DNA of 64,000 bases. Source: Chloroflexota bacterium (GTDB taxonomy: Bacteria; Chloroflexota; Anaerolineae; Anaerolineales; Villigracilaceae). The DNA lies in contig JACRMH010000039.1 in NCBI GenBank assembly GCA_016219545.1, forward strand, positions 62,001-126,000. The letters are read 5' to 3'. The notes beneath the pieces are model-generated. The model was not told the origin of the DNA. It made no database searches and saw only the letters and a list, made by a program, of their open reading frames with translations. Each line of letters begins with the position of its first letter. The stretch's first letter is position 1. A program made the translations under genes and the position numbers. Of this stretch, positions 54,616 through 62,873 are shown one piece after another.

Positions 54616-55076
54616 TATTTTATATTCCCCAAATCTCCCAAAACCACTTGCTTATCTTCCTCATCCTCGATCTGCCCGGCAAATGCGTATGCTTTCTCCA
54701 GATATTCCTGCATTTTCGCTTTATTTCCTGCGACCATTTCAGCGCGGGCGAGGGCTTCATAGGCATAGGCAATATAAAAGGGTGGTTGTCCTTCGGCAAA
54801 TTTCAATGCGGAGTCTGCATAGGTCCGCGCATTATCGGGTTGCTCTAAAAGACAATACACCCGCGAGATCTGCCAACATCCAATTGAAAAATTTTGCGGC
54901 GTGGCGTCTTCGCGCTGAGTCCAATGCCAGAGGGATACCATGGCAGTTTGCAGCATGGCGGCATCGTCTTCTTTGGTGCGATTCGGATTGTCCATATATT
55001 CCCAGGTCTTGTTGAAACAGGTCGCTGAAAAATATTTGTGGACAGTGGCAAGGTCAAAATCAGGTTTGTCAGGCAT
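54615..55076 (-). CDS. Small TPR-like protein of unknown function
   Basis: A 153-residue all-helical protein without signal peptide. Helix pairs with TPR-like spacing: ISRVYCLLEQPDNARTYAD, AYEALARAEMVAGNKAKM and EYLEKAYAFAGQIEDEEDK. It could be a scaffold for protein contacts. It starts at ATG 55076 behind GGAGACTCCC. It ends within the repeat at 54495-54615. No operon partner lies on the same strand nearby. I do not recognise a specific family. Confidence 0.75.
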   Translation of the reverse strand: MPDKPDFDLATVHKYFSATCFNKTWEYMDNPNRTKEDDAAMLQTAMVSLWHWTQREDATPQNFSIGCWQISRVYCLLEQPDNARTYADSALKFAEGQPPFYIAYAYEALARAEMVAGNKAKMQEYLEKAYAFAGQIEDEEDKQVVLGDLGNIK

Positions 55077-55188
55077 GGGAGTCTCCTATTGGATTCATTA
55101 ACCATTAAATCTTGAAGGCGCTTTGACCTATATTTTAGCTTAAGAGAGCGTTTCTTAAGTCCGAATATTGAGAAAGAAAAGAGCATTA

Positions 55189-55257
55189 ACCACAGAGAGC
55201 ACGGAGTCCACAGAGACTTTTTAAGTTTTTCTCCGTGCTCTCTGTGATCTCTGTGGT
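55189..55257. repeat. Palindromic repeat, family A, copy 5
   Basis: ACCACAGAGAGCACGGAG is matched at the far end by CTCCGTGCTCTCTGTG plus TCTCTGTGGT, around a T-rich centre. It lies in the 461-bp gap between the divergent TPR-like and P-type ATPase genes, which also holds the riboswitch promoter and aptamer below; no gene is seen there. Confidence 0.8.
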
Positions 55258-55346
55258 AAAAAAAGCCTTTAAGAAACAGTCTCTTAGGTGAGTTTGAATC
55301 TGATGGAATTTGCAAGCCGGGATGAGAGAACTCTTAACTTGAAGAA

Positions 55347-55376
55347 TTGACAACAAGCCCGGTCGTTTTGTATACT
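55347..55376 (+). promoter_or_regulatory. Sigma-70-type promoter for the riboswitch and P-type ATPase
   Basis: TTGACA (55347-55352) and TATACT (55371-55376) are separated by 18 bases. Transcription would start near 55383, just before the riboswitch. Confidence 0.88.
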
Positions 55377-55385
55377 GCACTTACT

Positions 55386-55473
55386 CCGATGGGGAGTAGC
55401 CGCCCAAAATTTGGGATGCCCAGTCGTCAATACGGAATTCGTTCCCGGCTGTTCAACAAAAGGCAAGACCATC
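55386..55473 (+). ncRNA. yybP-ykoY manganese riboswitch
   Basis: The aptamer shows the conserved blocks of this class in order: GGGGAGTAGC (55391-55400), AGTCGTCAATACGG, CCCGGC, TGTTCAAC and GCAAGACC (to 55470). The class senses Mn2+ through two loops that dock when it is bound and commonly controls Mn exporters and P-type ATPases. The downstream gene is a P-type ATPase, which fits. Mn binding would favour the aptamer over the overlapping terminator and turn expression on. Confidence 0.92.
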
Positions 55474-55497
55474 GCCAAAAAATTGGCGGTGGTCTTT
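55465..55497 (+). terminator. Riboswitch expression-platform terminator
   Basis: AAGACCATCGCCAA pairs with TTGGCGGTGGTCTT (one G-T pair) and is followed by TT, G, TTT. The left arm re-uses the conserved AAGACC of the aptamer, so ligand-bound and terminator structures exclude each other. Confidence 0.88.
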
Positions 55498-55537
55498 TGT
55501 TTGTCACTGGTGTATCATCGTAACAACAGGAAAAAAT

Positions 55538-58294
55538 ATGGACTGGCATATCACATCAAACGAAACTTCGTTACAACAACTTAAGTCAGATCGGGAACGC
55601 GGGCTGACACAGCCCGAAGTTGAACTCCGCCTTGCCAAATTCGGGCACAATGAACTCATCGAAAAAAGCGGACGGACTCCTTTCAAGATATTCTGGGAGC
55701 AGGTCACCGCCACGATGGTGCTCATTTTGATCGGGGCAGCGGTAGTGGCTGGCTTGCTTGGAGATACAAAGAATACGATTGCCATCACGGCCATCGTTCT
55801 TTTATACGCCTTACTCGGATTTGTTCAGGAATATCGCGCGGAGCAATCCATTGCCGCGCTGAAAAAAATGTCAGTGCCGAGAGTGCGCGTGTTGCGGAAC
55901 TCTTCGCTACAGGAAATCCCTGCGCGCGAACTTGTGCCCGGCGACATCATTCAACTTGAGGCGGGGAATCTATTGCCGGCCGATGTCCGCCTGCTTGAAG
56001 CGGTGAATTTGAAAATTCAGGAAGCCGCGCTCACAGGTGAGTCTGAACCCGTCACAAAACAAACTGCTGCGCTGAATAAGCAAGACCTACCCTTGGGTGA
56101 CCGCCGCAATATGGCTTATATGGGAACCATCGTCACACAGGGGCGCGGACTTGCCCTGGTCGTTGCCACAGGGATGCAGACCGAACTCGGCCGCATCGCC
56201 GACCTTATTCAGAAAAGCCACGCAGGCGAAACTCCCTTACAAAAAAGACTCGATAGGCTCGGGAAAAACCTTGCTTTCGTAGGCGTGCTGATCGCCGCCT
56301 TGATCGCCGTGCTTGGAATTTTGCGCGGCGATGAACTTCGTCACATGCTGCTGACAGCCGTCAGTGTGGCAGTTGCAATTGTCCCCGAAGGTCTGCCTGC
56401 TGTGGTCACAATTACGCTGGCCATCGGCGCGCAGCGTATGTTGAAGCAGAATGCCCTCATCCGCAAATTGCCCGCCGTTGAAACGCTCGGTTCTGTCACT
56501 GTCATTTGCTCCGATAAAACAGGCACGCTGACCGAAAATAGGATGACAGTCGTTGTGCTGGACGTTGTTGAACATGCCTTGGACTTAACGGAAGAGGTCG
56601 GACGCGACGGCACGCTTCATGCGACCCGTGGGCTGGGTGCGCCGGCCCAATCATCTCTGTCGCTGTCAGCGATAGGCGGCGCGCTTTGCAATGACTCAGA
56701 GTTGATAGACATTGGCGATGACCGCTTCCATACCATCGGTGACCCGACCGAAGGCGCTCTCGTCGCTGCTGCCGCGAAGATGGGTTATTGGAAGTCGTCG
56801 TTGGATTCATCCTTTCCGCGCGCTGCTGAAATTCCATTTGACTCTGAACGCAAACGCATGACCACCATCCATCACTTGGAGCGTTATGACCCAACCGTTC
56901 TCGCGGGGCTGGATGTGTCCAATCATCGCTACATTGTCTTCACCAAAGGCAGCGTAGATGGCCTACTCGAGTTGTCGACTCAGGTCTGGGAGAATGGTCA
57001 AGCCCAAAGAATGGATGACAGCTTCAAGGCCAGGATCGAAGCGGCGAATGAACGACTCGCAAGGAAGGGTATGCGAGTCCTCGGGGTCGCATTCCGTCTT
57101 ATTAATCAAATCCCGGAAGTCACTCAAAGTGTGGAAGAGGATTTAACTTTCGTCGGTTTGTTTGGGATGATAGACCCGCCGCGCAATGAAGTGCGCGATG
57201 CGGTGGCGATGACGAGGTCCGCGGGGATCCGCACGGTAATGATCACAGGCGACCATCCGTTGACGGCGTTGGAGATCGCGCGTCAACTTGGCATCCGGCG
57301 CATGGAGTCAAATGCATCCCGGCTTTCGATCTTTCAGCGCAAAGAGAACCTGGCGCCTATAAAGATTTTGACTGGCGCAGAAATTGAAAAAATGTCTGCC
57401 AATGATCTTGAAAAGATCGTGGATGATGTGCAGGTGTTCGCGCGTGTAAGCCCTGAACATAAACTAAGGATCGTGCAGGCCTTGCAGGCGCGCGGAAATA
57501 TTGTCTCGATGACGGGCGACGGCGTGAACGATGCGCCGGCCTTGAAGCGCGCAGATATTGGCGTGGCAATGGGTATTGCCGGTACCGATGTGGCGAAGGA
57601 AGCCGCCGACATGGTTCTGCTGGATGATAACTTTGCGACCATCGTCAGTGCTGTGAAAGAAGGGCGCACCATCTACGATAACATCCGCAAATTCGTGAGG
57701 TTCAGTGTTGCCGGGAATATTGGCAAGGTGCTGGTGATGCTGCTGGCTCCGTTCCTGGGCAAACCGATTCCGCTCCTGCCTTTGCAATTGTTGTGGCTGA
57801 ATTTATTAACCGATGGTCTGCTTGGGCTTGGCATTGGTGTGGAGAACTCTGAAAGCGACACGATGAAACGTCCGCCATATTCGCCGAAGGATGGTGTCTT
57901 CTCGCGCGGCGCAGGGTTTCAGGTAGTTTGGGTTGGCGCGTTGATCGGCGCGCTGGCATTGGGAATTGGCTCGTGGTATTACTTCACCGGCCGCGAGCAA
58001 TGGCAGACAATGGTCTTTACCTTCCTCGCATTTGCCCAGGTCTTTCAGGCTCTGGCTTCACGCTCCGAAAAAGATTCATTAGTCAAATTGGGGTTGATGA
58101 GCAATCCCTTGCTGGCAGGCATGTCCGCGCTGGTGGTGGGACTGCAACTCGCCGTGATCTATATCCCATTTTTGGCGGAGTTCTTCGGGGTGAAAGCCTT
58201 GAGTTTAATTGATCTGTTTATTGCGGTACTGGGAGGAGTGGTGGTGCTTGCGGTGATGGAAGGGGAGAAGAAGGTCAGAATCAGTAATCAGTAG
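55538..58294 (+). CDS. P2A-type cation-transporting ATPase, likely Mn2+ (or Ca2+) exporter
   Basis: A 918-residue P-type ATPase with ten predicted helices. It has an N-terminal cation ATPase domain, actuator motif [17 protein letters not shown] in M4 (metal site), phosphorylated Asp326 in [11 protein letters not shown], the nucleotide domain [20 protein letters not shown] and [12 protein letters not shown], then [11 protein letters not shown] in M6. This is the Ca/Mn P2A subgroup rather than a heavy-metal P1B one, since it lacks the CPC motif. Control by a yybP-ykoY riboswitch, as for other Mn-responsive P-type ATPases, makes Mn2+ export the most likely job. GGAAAAAAT precedes the ATG. Confidence 0.95.
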   Translation: MDWHITSNETSLQQLKSDRERGLTQPEVELRLAKFGHNELIEKSGRTPFKIFWEQVTATMVLILIGAAVVAGLLGDTKNTIAITAIVLLYALLGFVQEYRAEQSIAALKKMSVPRVRVLRNSSLQEIPARELVPGDIIQLEAGNLLPADVRLLEAVNLKIQEAALTGESEPVTKQTAALNKQDLPLGDRRNMAYMGTIVTQGRGLALVVATGMQTELGRIADLIQKSHAGETPLQKRLDRLGKNLAFVGVLIAALIAVLGILRGDELRHMLLTAVSVAVAIVPEGLPAVVTITLAIGAQRMLKQNALIRKLPAVETLGSVTVICSDKTGTLTENRMTVVVLDVVEHALDLTEEVGRDGTLHATRGLGAPAQSSLSLSAIGGALCNDSELIDIGDDRFHTIGDPTEGALVAAAAKMGYWKSSLDSSFPRAAEIPFDSERKRMTTIHHLERYDPTVLAGLDVSNHRYIVFTKGSVDGLLELSTQVWENGQAQRMDDSFKARIEAANERLARKGMRVLGVAFRLINQIPEVTQSVEEDLTFVGLFGMIDPPRNEVRDAVAMTRSAGIRTVMITGDHPLTALEIARQLGIRRMESNASRLSIFQRKENLAPIKILTGAEIEKMSANDLEKIVDDVQVFARVSPEHKLRIVQALQARGNIVSMTGDGVNDAPALKRADIGVAMGIAGTDVAKEAADMVLLDDNFATIVSAVKEGRTIYDNIRKFVRFSVAGNIGKVLVMLLAPFLGKPIPLLPLQLLWLNLLTDGLLGLGIGVENSESDTMKRPPYSPKDGVFSRGAGFQVVWVGALIGALALGIGSWYYFTGREQWQTMVFTFLAFAQVFQALASRSEKDSLVKLGLMSNPLLAGMSALVVGLQLAVIYIPFLAEFFGVKALSLIDLFIAVLGGVVVLAVMEGEKKVRISNQ

Positions 58295-58346
58295 TCAGTG
58301 AACAGTTGGTAAAAGTCGGTCTCGGTGAGAGGCTGACTTTATTTTT

Positions 58347-58955
58347 TTAATTTCCAACCCCCAACCACAATTGATACAACCCAAAACAAAATAATGCGAT
58401 CGCAGATATGCCCAATAATGCGCGGTTGACCTTTGGCCCCAGCCGCGTGGCTGTGCCGAAGACGATGATGATGGCAACCAGACTCAGAATAAGGGTTATA
58501 TAAAACCCTGCCAGAAACCCAATGCCGTGGATGGGAGTCTCATGCCAGCCTTTGAGCAAAATGGGACCTGTTACCAATGTCCAGAAGATATAGGGGTTGG
58601 GATTAAGCGCATTCATCAACGCGGCTTTGAGGACGCTTTGTTGTGTCCCTGTTTCATTGTCCGGAAGTTGTGAATTGAAATTCTTCCATGATCTGTACGC
58701 GCCAAAGGCAAGATATAGGATGAATAATCCGCTGGCGAAGTGGAGAAATCTCTGCATCCATGCCGGTACCTGGCTGAGCAGTAACACACAGATCAAGATG
58801 ATCGGGCCATCACTGACGAGGGGTGCAAGGGCGGCGGGCAGAGTCCGCTTCCAGCCGCGGGTCAATGTTTGGGAGATGATATAGGTCTGGAACGGTCCGG
58901 GTTGTGAGGCGGCGGCGAGTCCATAGCCGATGCCTTGAAGCAAGTAAATCCACAT
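58347..58955 (-). CDS. LysE/RhtB-family translocator
   Basis: A 202-residue membrane protein with about six hydrophobic helices. AASQPGPFQTYIISQTL near the start corresponds to the family loop with the conserved PGP. LxxASGLFILYLAFGAY and helices separated by NALNPNPYIFW support LysE/RhtB membership. It probably exports an amino acid or a small cation; members near metal genes have been linked to Mn2+ export, but nothing here decides. The ATG lies three bases after the stop of the PNPOx-like gene, so both are co-transcribed. Confidence 0.88.
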   Translation of the reverse strand: MWIYLLQGIGYGLAAASQPGPFQTYIISQTLTRGWKRTLPAALAPLVSDGPIILICVLLLSQVPAWMQRFLHFASGLFILYLAFGAYRSWKNFNSQLPDNETGTQQSVLKAALMNALNPNPYIFWTLVTGPILLKGWHETPIHGIGFLAGFYITLILSLVAIIIVFGTATRLGPKVNRALLGISAIALFCFGLYQLWLGVGN

Positions 58956-58958
58956 CGT

Positions 58959-59453
58959 CTAATTTTCAAATACAAATTTGGTTGGGTTTTCGAAGAACTT
59001 TGTCCACGCAAGGCATTGGCGTGGAGTGAAGATATACAACCCGCCTTCATCCCATTGATCTGGTTTTGGCGCGTATCCATCAGAGGCATATTTGGCGCAG
59101 TATCCTGCCGATAGCCGCTGGGCAAGTTCAGGGTCAGGTTTGGATGCGGGGTGTGAAGTCCCCTCCATGATGACCACGTCATTTCCGCTTTCGAGATGCA
59201 GGGTCACATTTGGATTGGCTTCAAGGTTGCGAGCGTGGCGTGTTTCGGGGCTGCCATCGTAATAGAATCTGCCGTCCAGATAAACGCCCCAACGCGGGAC
59301 GACATGCGGGCGTCCATCGGGATAAACGGTACACACCCAATAATTGACCGATTCAGTGAGACGTTTCTCAACATGCTCCCAGGGGACTTCGGAGATCGGG
59401 TTGTCCACATAGCCCTTGGGTAATTTAGGACGAAGAATTTTTGGTTGTGACAT
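58959..59453 (-). CDS. Pyridoxamine 5'-phosphate oxidase-like FMN-binding protein
   Basis: A 164-residue split-barrel flavoprotein. TVYPDGRPHVVPRWGVYLDG gives the conserved N-terminal barrel with the first FMN contact, and FYYDGSPETRHARNL and VTLHLESGNDVVIMEG are the next family blocks. It lacks the length and substrate loops of true PdxH, so it belongs to the general-stress / F420 or FMN-binding group with unknown substrate. It is first in a two-gene unit with the LysE-family gene. AGGAAAATAAA precedes the ATG. Confidence 0.88.
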   Translation of the reverse strand: MSQPKILRPKLPKGYVDNPISEVPWEHVEKRLTESVNYWVCTVYPDGRPHVVPRWGVYLDGRFYYDGSPETRHARNLEANPNVTLHLESGNDVVIMEGTSHPASKPDPELAQRLSAGYCAKYASDGYAPKPDQWDEGGLYIFTPRQCLAWTKFFENPTKFVFEN

Positions 59454-59538
59454 TTTATTTTCCTATCTTGTCTTATGTATGTCACTCAGGGAATCACGAT
59501 TGAGTAACTTGAGCTCTTGCAAAAATCTACAAGCACTA

Positions 59539-59604
59539 ACCACTGAGATACAGAGGCACTGAGTTTTTAAATTGCTTTTCTCCGTGTCTTAGTGTCTTCG
59601 TGGT
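59539..59604. repeat. Palindromic repeat, family A, copy 6
   Basis: ACCACTGAGATACAGAGGCACTG at the left pairs imperfectly with TCCGTGTCTTAGTGTCTTCGTGGT at the right. A short family B-like end, AGCGCGTAAGGTGAGT, follows at 59724-59739. The 295-bp gap holds no gene. Confidence 0.7.
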
Positions 59605-59748
59605 TCAAAAGGGTTTCCATGCGTTTTCAACGCAACTTATGCAAGAGGATTACTGATGTTACATAGTTTAGCCTGTAGCGCGACATTTATGTCGCCTGCT
59701 TCGCGAGACCATGGTCTTGTACTAGCGCGTAAGGTGAGTAATTAGATT

Positions 59749-60657
59749 TTATTTTCCCAATAAATATTTATCAAAGAAGGCTGAGACGCGCGCTTCGAAT
59801 TCGCTTGCGCGTTCAGAATCGAACTCCACGTGACCGAGAGCTGGGTCGAACCATAATTCTTTAGGTTCACCCGCCGCATCGTAAAGTTTCTGCCCACTGC
59901 CCGCAGAAATGACTATGTCTGCGCCGCCCTGCATCAGGAAGACCGGACGCGGACTGATCTCCGCGATCCATTTGGTTGCATCAATGTCTGCGGATTTGAA
60001 ACCCGTTTCCTGCTCCGCCCAGAAAACGATCAGCGGGACGAAGGGGAATTCCGGCAAACCGGTAAAATGTTTGACACTGGTCGCCACTGTATCATTTAAC
60101 GAAGAGAAGGCGGAATCTGCGACCACGGCTTTGATGTTCTTGTTTTGTGCGGCATATTGAATTGCAAGCATTCCGCCGAATGAATTGCCGAGGATGCCGA
60201 TCCTTTGCGGGTCAATATCCGGGCGGGTGAGCAGGTATTGATACCAGGCTTCCATATCCTGCACTTCGTATTTGCCGAAAGTGATCAACTGTCCCTCGCT
60301 ATAATCATGCGCGCGGATGCTTGTGATCAGCGCGCCATATCCATGACGGTGCATCATCTCGGCCTCGTTGAGCATCTCCGCGCGTGTGGATTTATATCCA
60401 TGCTGCATGATGATGACCGCGCCATTGTCTGACGGGATGAACCACCCCACCAACTTTTGACCATCGGGGTTGGTCACGGTCACATCTTCGAATGGCAGGT
60501 TGTAGTTGACCGGAGTCTCATCCGGCAGTTCGCGCGTAGACATAGGCGCGTTGATGAGGTTGTGGGCTTCGGATTTTGTCTTCCACAACAAAGCCCCGAA
60601 GGCAACCAGAAGAATGGTAACAAGAACGCTGATAGATAGCTTGACCCAACGATTCAT
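59749..60657 (-). CDS. Membrane-anchored alpha/beta hydrolase
   Basis: A 302-residue hydrolase. One N-terminal helix (SISVLVTILLVAFGALLW) anchors it, with the catalytic domain outside. GILGNSFGGMLA carries the nucleophile Ser in GxSxG, MQGGADIVI supplies the acid Asp and PALGHVEFD the His. MQHGYKS near residue 85 forms the oxyanion side. It resembles prolyl-oligopeptidase-like / YqkD-type dienelactone hydrolases. The substrate is unknown. AAAGGTGCATCC precedes ATG 60657. Confidence 0.9.
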   Translation of the reverse strand: MNRWVKLSISVLVTILLVAFGALLWKTKSEAHNLINAPMSTRELPDETPVNYNLPFEDVTVTNPDGQKLVGWFIPSDNGAVIIMQHGYKSTRAEMLNEAEMMHRHGYGALITSIRAHDYSEGQLITFGKYEVQDMEAWYQYLLTRPDIDPQRIGILGNSFGGMLAIQYAAQNKNIKAVVADSAFSSLNDTVATSVKHFTGLPEFPFVPLIVFWAEQETGFKSADIDATKWIAEISPRPVFLMQGGADIVISAGSGQKLYDAAGEPKELWFDPALGHVEFDSERASEFEARVSAFFDKYLLGK

Positions 60658-60681
60658 GGATGCACCTTTTATAAATCGTCA

Positions 60682-60727
60682 TTGCGAGAGCATCGCTCTC
60701 GCAACACTTGCACCAGCACGCAAGTGC
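60682..60727. repeat. Two adjacent hairpins, family D-like, after htpG
   Basis: TTGCGAGAG pairs with CTCTCGCAA (60682-60704), then CACTTGC pairs with GCAAGTG (60706-60727). They lie just beyond the htpG stop and before the alpha/beta hydrolase start and could terminate htpG. The first repeats the TTGCGAG core of the larger family D elements. Confidence 0.65.
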
Positions 60728-60746
60728 AGGTGTGACAGAAATACGC

Positions 60747-62621
60747 TTACCCGGCTTTCTTTTCCAGCGCCGCCTCGATGATCTGCTGAACCCGCGAAGC
60801 CATGCTGGACGGGTCGGGATGTAATCCCTCCACCAGCAAAGCACTGTCAAATATTTGTTCGATGATGATATTCTGCAAGTCCGAGCCCGCTTCCAGTTTG
60901 AGCAGGTTCTTCAAAACAGCGTGGGATGGATTCAATTCCAAAGCCTTTTTAGGTATTTCAACTTCTTTGCCGAGGAAACGATACACACGCTGTAGCTCTG
61001 GGTTGACCGTATCGTCCGCATCCGCGAGACGCGCAACAGATTGAACTAAACGATTGCTGGCGCGCACATCGGTCACTCGTTCGCCGAGGACTTTCTTGAA
61101 CTGCTCAATGAGCGTATTGAAATCTGTATCGGGAATCTTTTCTGCTTCGGGCCCTTCCTTCGGCTTTTCGTTGGTGTCCACGTCCGCGCTGGAGACATTC
61201 TTTAATTCATGATCTTTATAATTGTGCAAACCCATTAACATAAATGAATCCATGGGGTCGGTGAGGAGTAACACTTCCGTCCCTTGTGAATGGAAATAAT
61301 CCAAGTGCGGACTTCGCAAAACAGACTTCGGGTCTTCGCCGACGATGTAATAGATCAACTTCTGTCCGTCTTTCATGCGCGAAATATAATCATCCAACGA
61401 GGACCATGTTTCAGGATTCAAATTTGTCTTGAAGTGCAGCAGGGGATTGATGGTATCCGCATCCATTGGGTTGGCGGCGATACCCTGTTTTAAATAAGGT
61501 CCAAATTCCTGCCAGAAAGTCTGGTACTTCTCTACATTATTTTTTGCAAGCCCTTCCAATTCCTTGATGACCTGGTTTGTTAGAACCTTTTTCAGCTTCG
61601 GCATCAGTCCACTCGACTGAACAGTTTCCCGCGAGACATTGAGCGGCAGATCCTCTGAGTCCACCACACCCTGCACAAAGCGCAAGTATTCGGGCAGTAG
61701 ATCCTTGTTGTATTCGTCTATCAAAATATTTCGCGAATACAATTTCAAGCCATCCTCTTTTCGCAATGAGAACATGCCGCGCTCGGCTTTGCTCGGAATA
61801 TAAAGAAGCGCATACAACTGCACCGGCGCATCGGTTGAAACATGAATGTGAGTCAGCGCGTCTTCAAAATCCAAAGTAGTCTGACGATAAAATTCCTTGT
61901 ACTGCTCATCGGTCACTTCCTGTTTGGATGTTCGCCAAAGCGACGTTTGTTTATTGACCGCATCCTTCTCCTCGCCTAAATAAATTGGAAAGCCAATGTA
62001 ATCGGAATGTTTGTGGATGATGTTCTTAAGGCGATATTCCTCGGCGAATTCAGCGGCATCCTCTTTGAGCTTGATCTCGACGCGCGTTCCTCTCTCACTC
62101 ATGTTTGCTACGCTGATCTGATAGTTGTCATCCCCCGTGGCATACCAACTCACGGCCTTGGCTTGCGGGTCAAATGAGCGTGACGTAACCCGCACCCATT
62201 CCGCCACCATGAACACGGAATAAAATCCCACGCCGAATTGACCAATGACTTGTGCGAAATCCACTTTTTTATCCTTGGTCGCATCCATAAATTTGCGCGC
62301 GCCTGATTGAGCGATGGTGCCGAGATTCTCGATCATCTCATCGTGAGTCATGCCGATGCCTGAATCTTGAATGATGAGCATGCGTGCATCTTTGTTCGCT
62401 GTGATGCGGATGTTCAATTCTGCGGTCAAGTCAACTACATTCTGGTTGGTGACCATTTCAAAGCGCAAACGATTCAGCGCATCGGATGCATTCGAAAGCA
62501 GTTCGCGTAAAAACACTTCGCGGTCTTTGTATAAAGAATGGATCAGAATATTGAGCAGTTGTTTCGTCTCTGCCTTGAACGTAAATTCCTGCACATTTTC
62601 TTTTGATGTTTCATCGGTCAT
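60747..62621 (-). CDS. htpG: Chaperone protein HtpG (Hsp90)
   Basis: A 624-residue bacterial Hsp90. The GHKL N-terminal ATPase domain has FLRELLSNASDALNRLRF, QDSGIGMT, GTIAQSGAR and GQFGVGFYSVF. The middle domain has LYIPSKAERGMFS and NVSRETVQ, and a C-terminal dimerisation domain follows. The length matches the family. GGAGG lies eight bases before ATG 62621. It assists late folding of client proteins in the cytoplasm, with DnaK. It is a single-gene unit; no stress operator was recognised upstream. Confidence 0.97.
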   Translation of the reverse strand: MTDETSKENVQEFTFKAETKQLLNILIHSLYKDREVFLRELLSNASDALNRLRFEMVTNQNVVDLTAELNIRITANKDARMLIIQDSGIGMTHDEMIENLGTIAQSGARKFMDATKDKKVDFAQVIGQFGVGFYSVFMVAEWVRVTSRSFDPQAKAVSWYATGDDNYQISVANMSERGTRVEIKLKEDAAEFAEEYRLKNIIHKHSDYIGFPIYLGEEKDAVNKQTSLWRTSKQEVTDEQYKEFYRQTTLDFEDALTHIHVSTDAPVQLYALLYIPSKAERGMFSLRKEDGLKLYSRNILIDEYNKDLLPEYLRFVQGVVDSEDLPLNVSRETVQSSGLMPKLKKVLTNQVIKELEGLAKNNVEKYQTFWQEFGPYLKQGIAANPMDADTINPLLHFKTNLNPETWSSLDDYISRMKDGQKLIYYIVGEDPKSVLRSPHLDYFHSQGTEVLLLTDPMDSFMLMGLHNYKDHELKNVSSADVDTNEKPKEGPEAEKIPDTDFNTLIEQFKKVLGERVTDVRASNRLVQSVARLADADDTVNPELQRVYRFLGKEVEIPKKALELNPSHAVLKNLLKLEAGSDLQNIIIEQIFDSALLVEGLHPDPSSMASRVQQIIEAALEKKAG

Positions 62622-62678
62622 GGATTGCCTCCTGAATTTACAAATTATTTGCCAAGCATAACAGCATTTAGTGATTAG

Positions 62679-62777
62679 ATGTCTTTGCGAGCCGCCGTTC
62701 TTGTTCTTCGGCGGCGAAGCAATCTCTGCTTAGTTGGAGATTGCTTCGGGCGAAACCCACCGCCCTCGCAACGACAT
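62679..62777. repeat. TTGCGAG-type repeat, family D, copy 2
   Basis: ATGTCTTTGCGAG (62679-62691) and CTCGCAACGACAT (62765-62777) are imperfect inverted ends. Inside, GAAGCAATCTC and GAGATTGCTTC pair perfectly. It lies between the divergent htpG and GH13 genes. Confidence 0.8.
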
Positions 62778-62860
62778 TTATACGGTGGAGAAAATTTTAA
62801 TTCGCTTGCATCAACGCGGCGGTAAGAGTTTTGTTAGAAAAATATCGGCGGGTTCGTTGG

Positions 62861-62866
62861 TAGAAT
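62861..62866 (+). promoter_or_regulatory. Possible near-leaderless -10 box for the GH13 gene
   Basis: TAGAAT ends seven bases before ATG 62874. The intervening AGGCGGC could also act as a weak, very close ribosome binding site. Confidence 0.25.
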
Positions 62867-62873
62867 AGGCGGC

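Noticed and set aside
54539..55015. 158-codon + strand frame opposite the TPR-like gene
   Set aside because: It is basic and Cys/His-rich with no domain pattern, and lies antisense to a gene with a good start and ribosome binding site.
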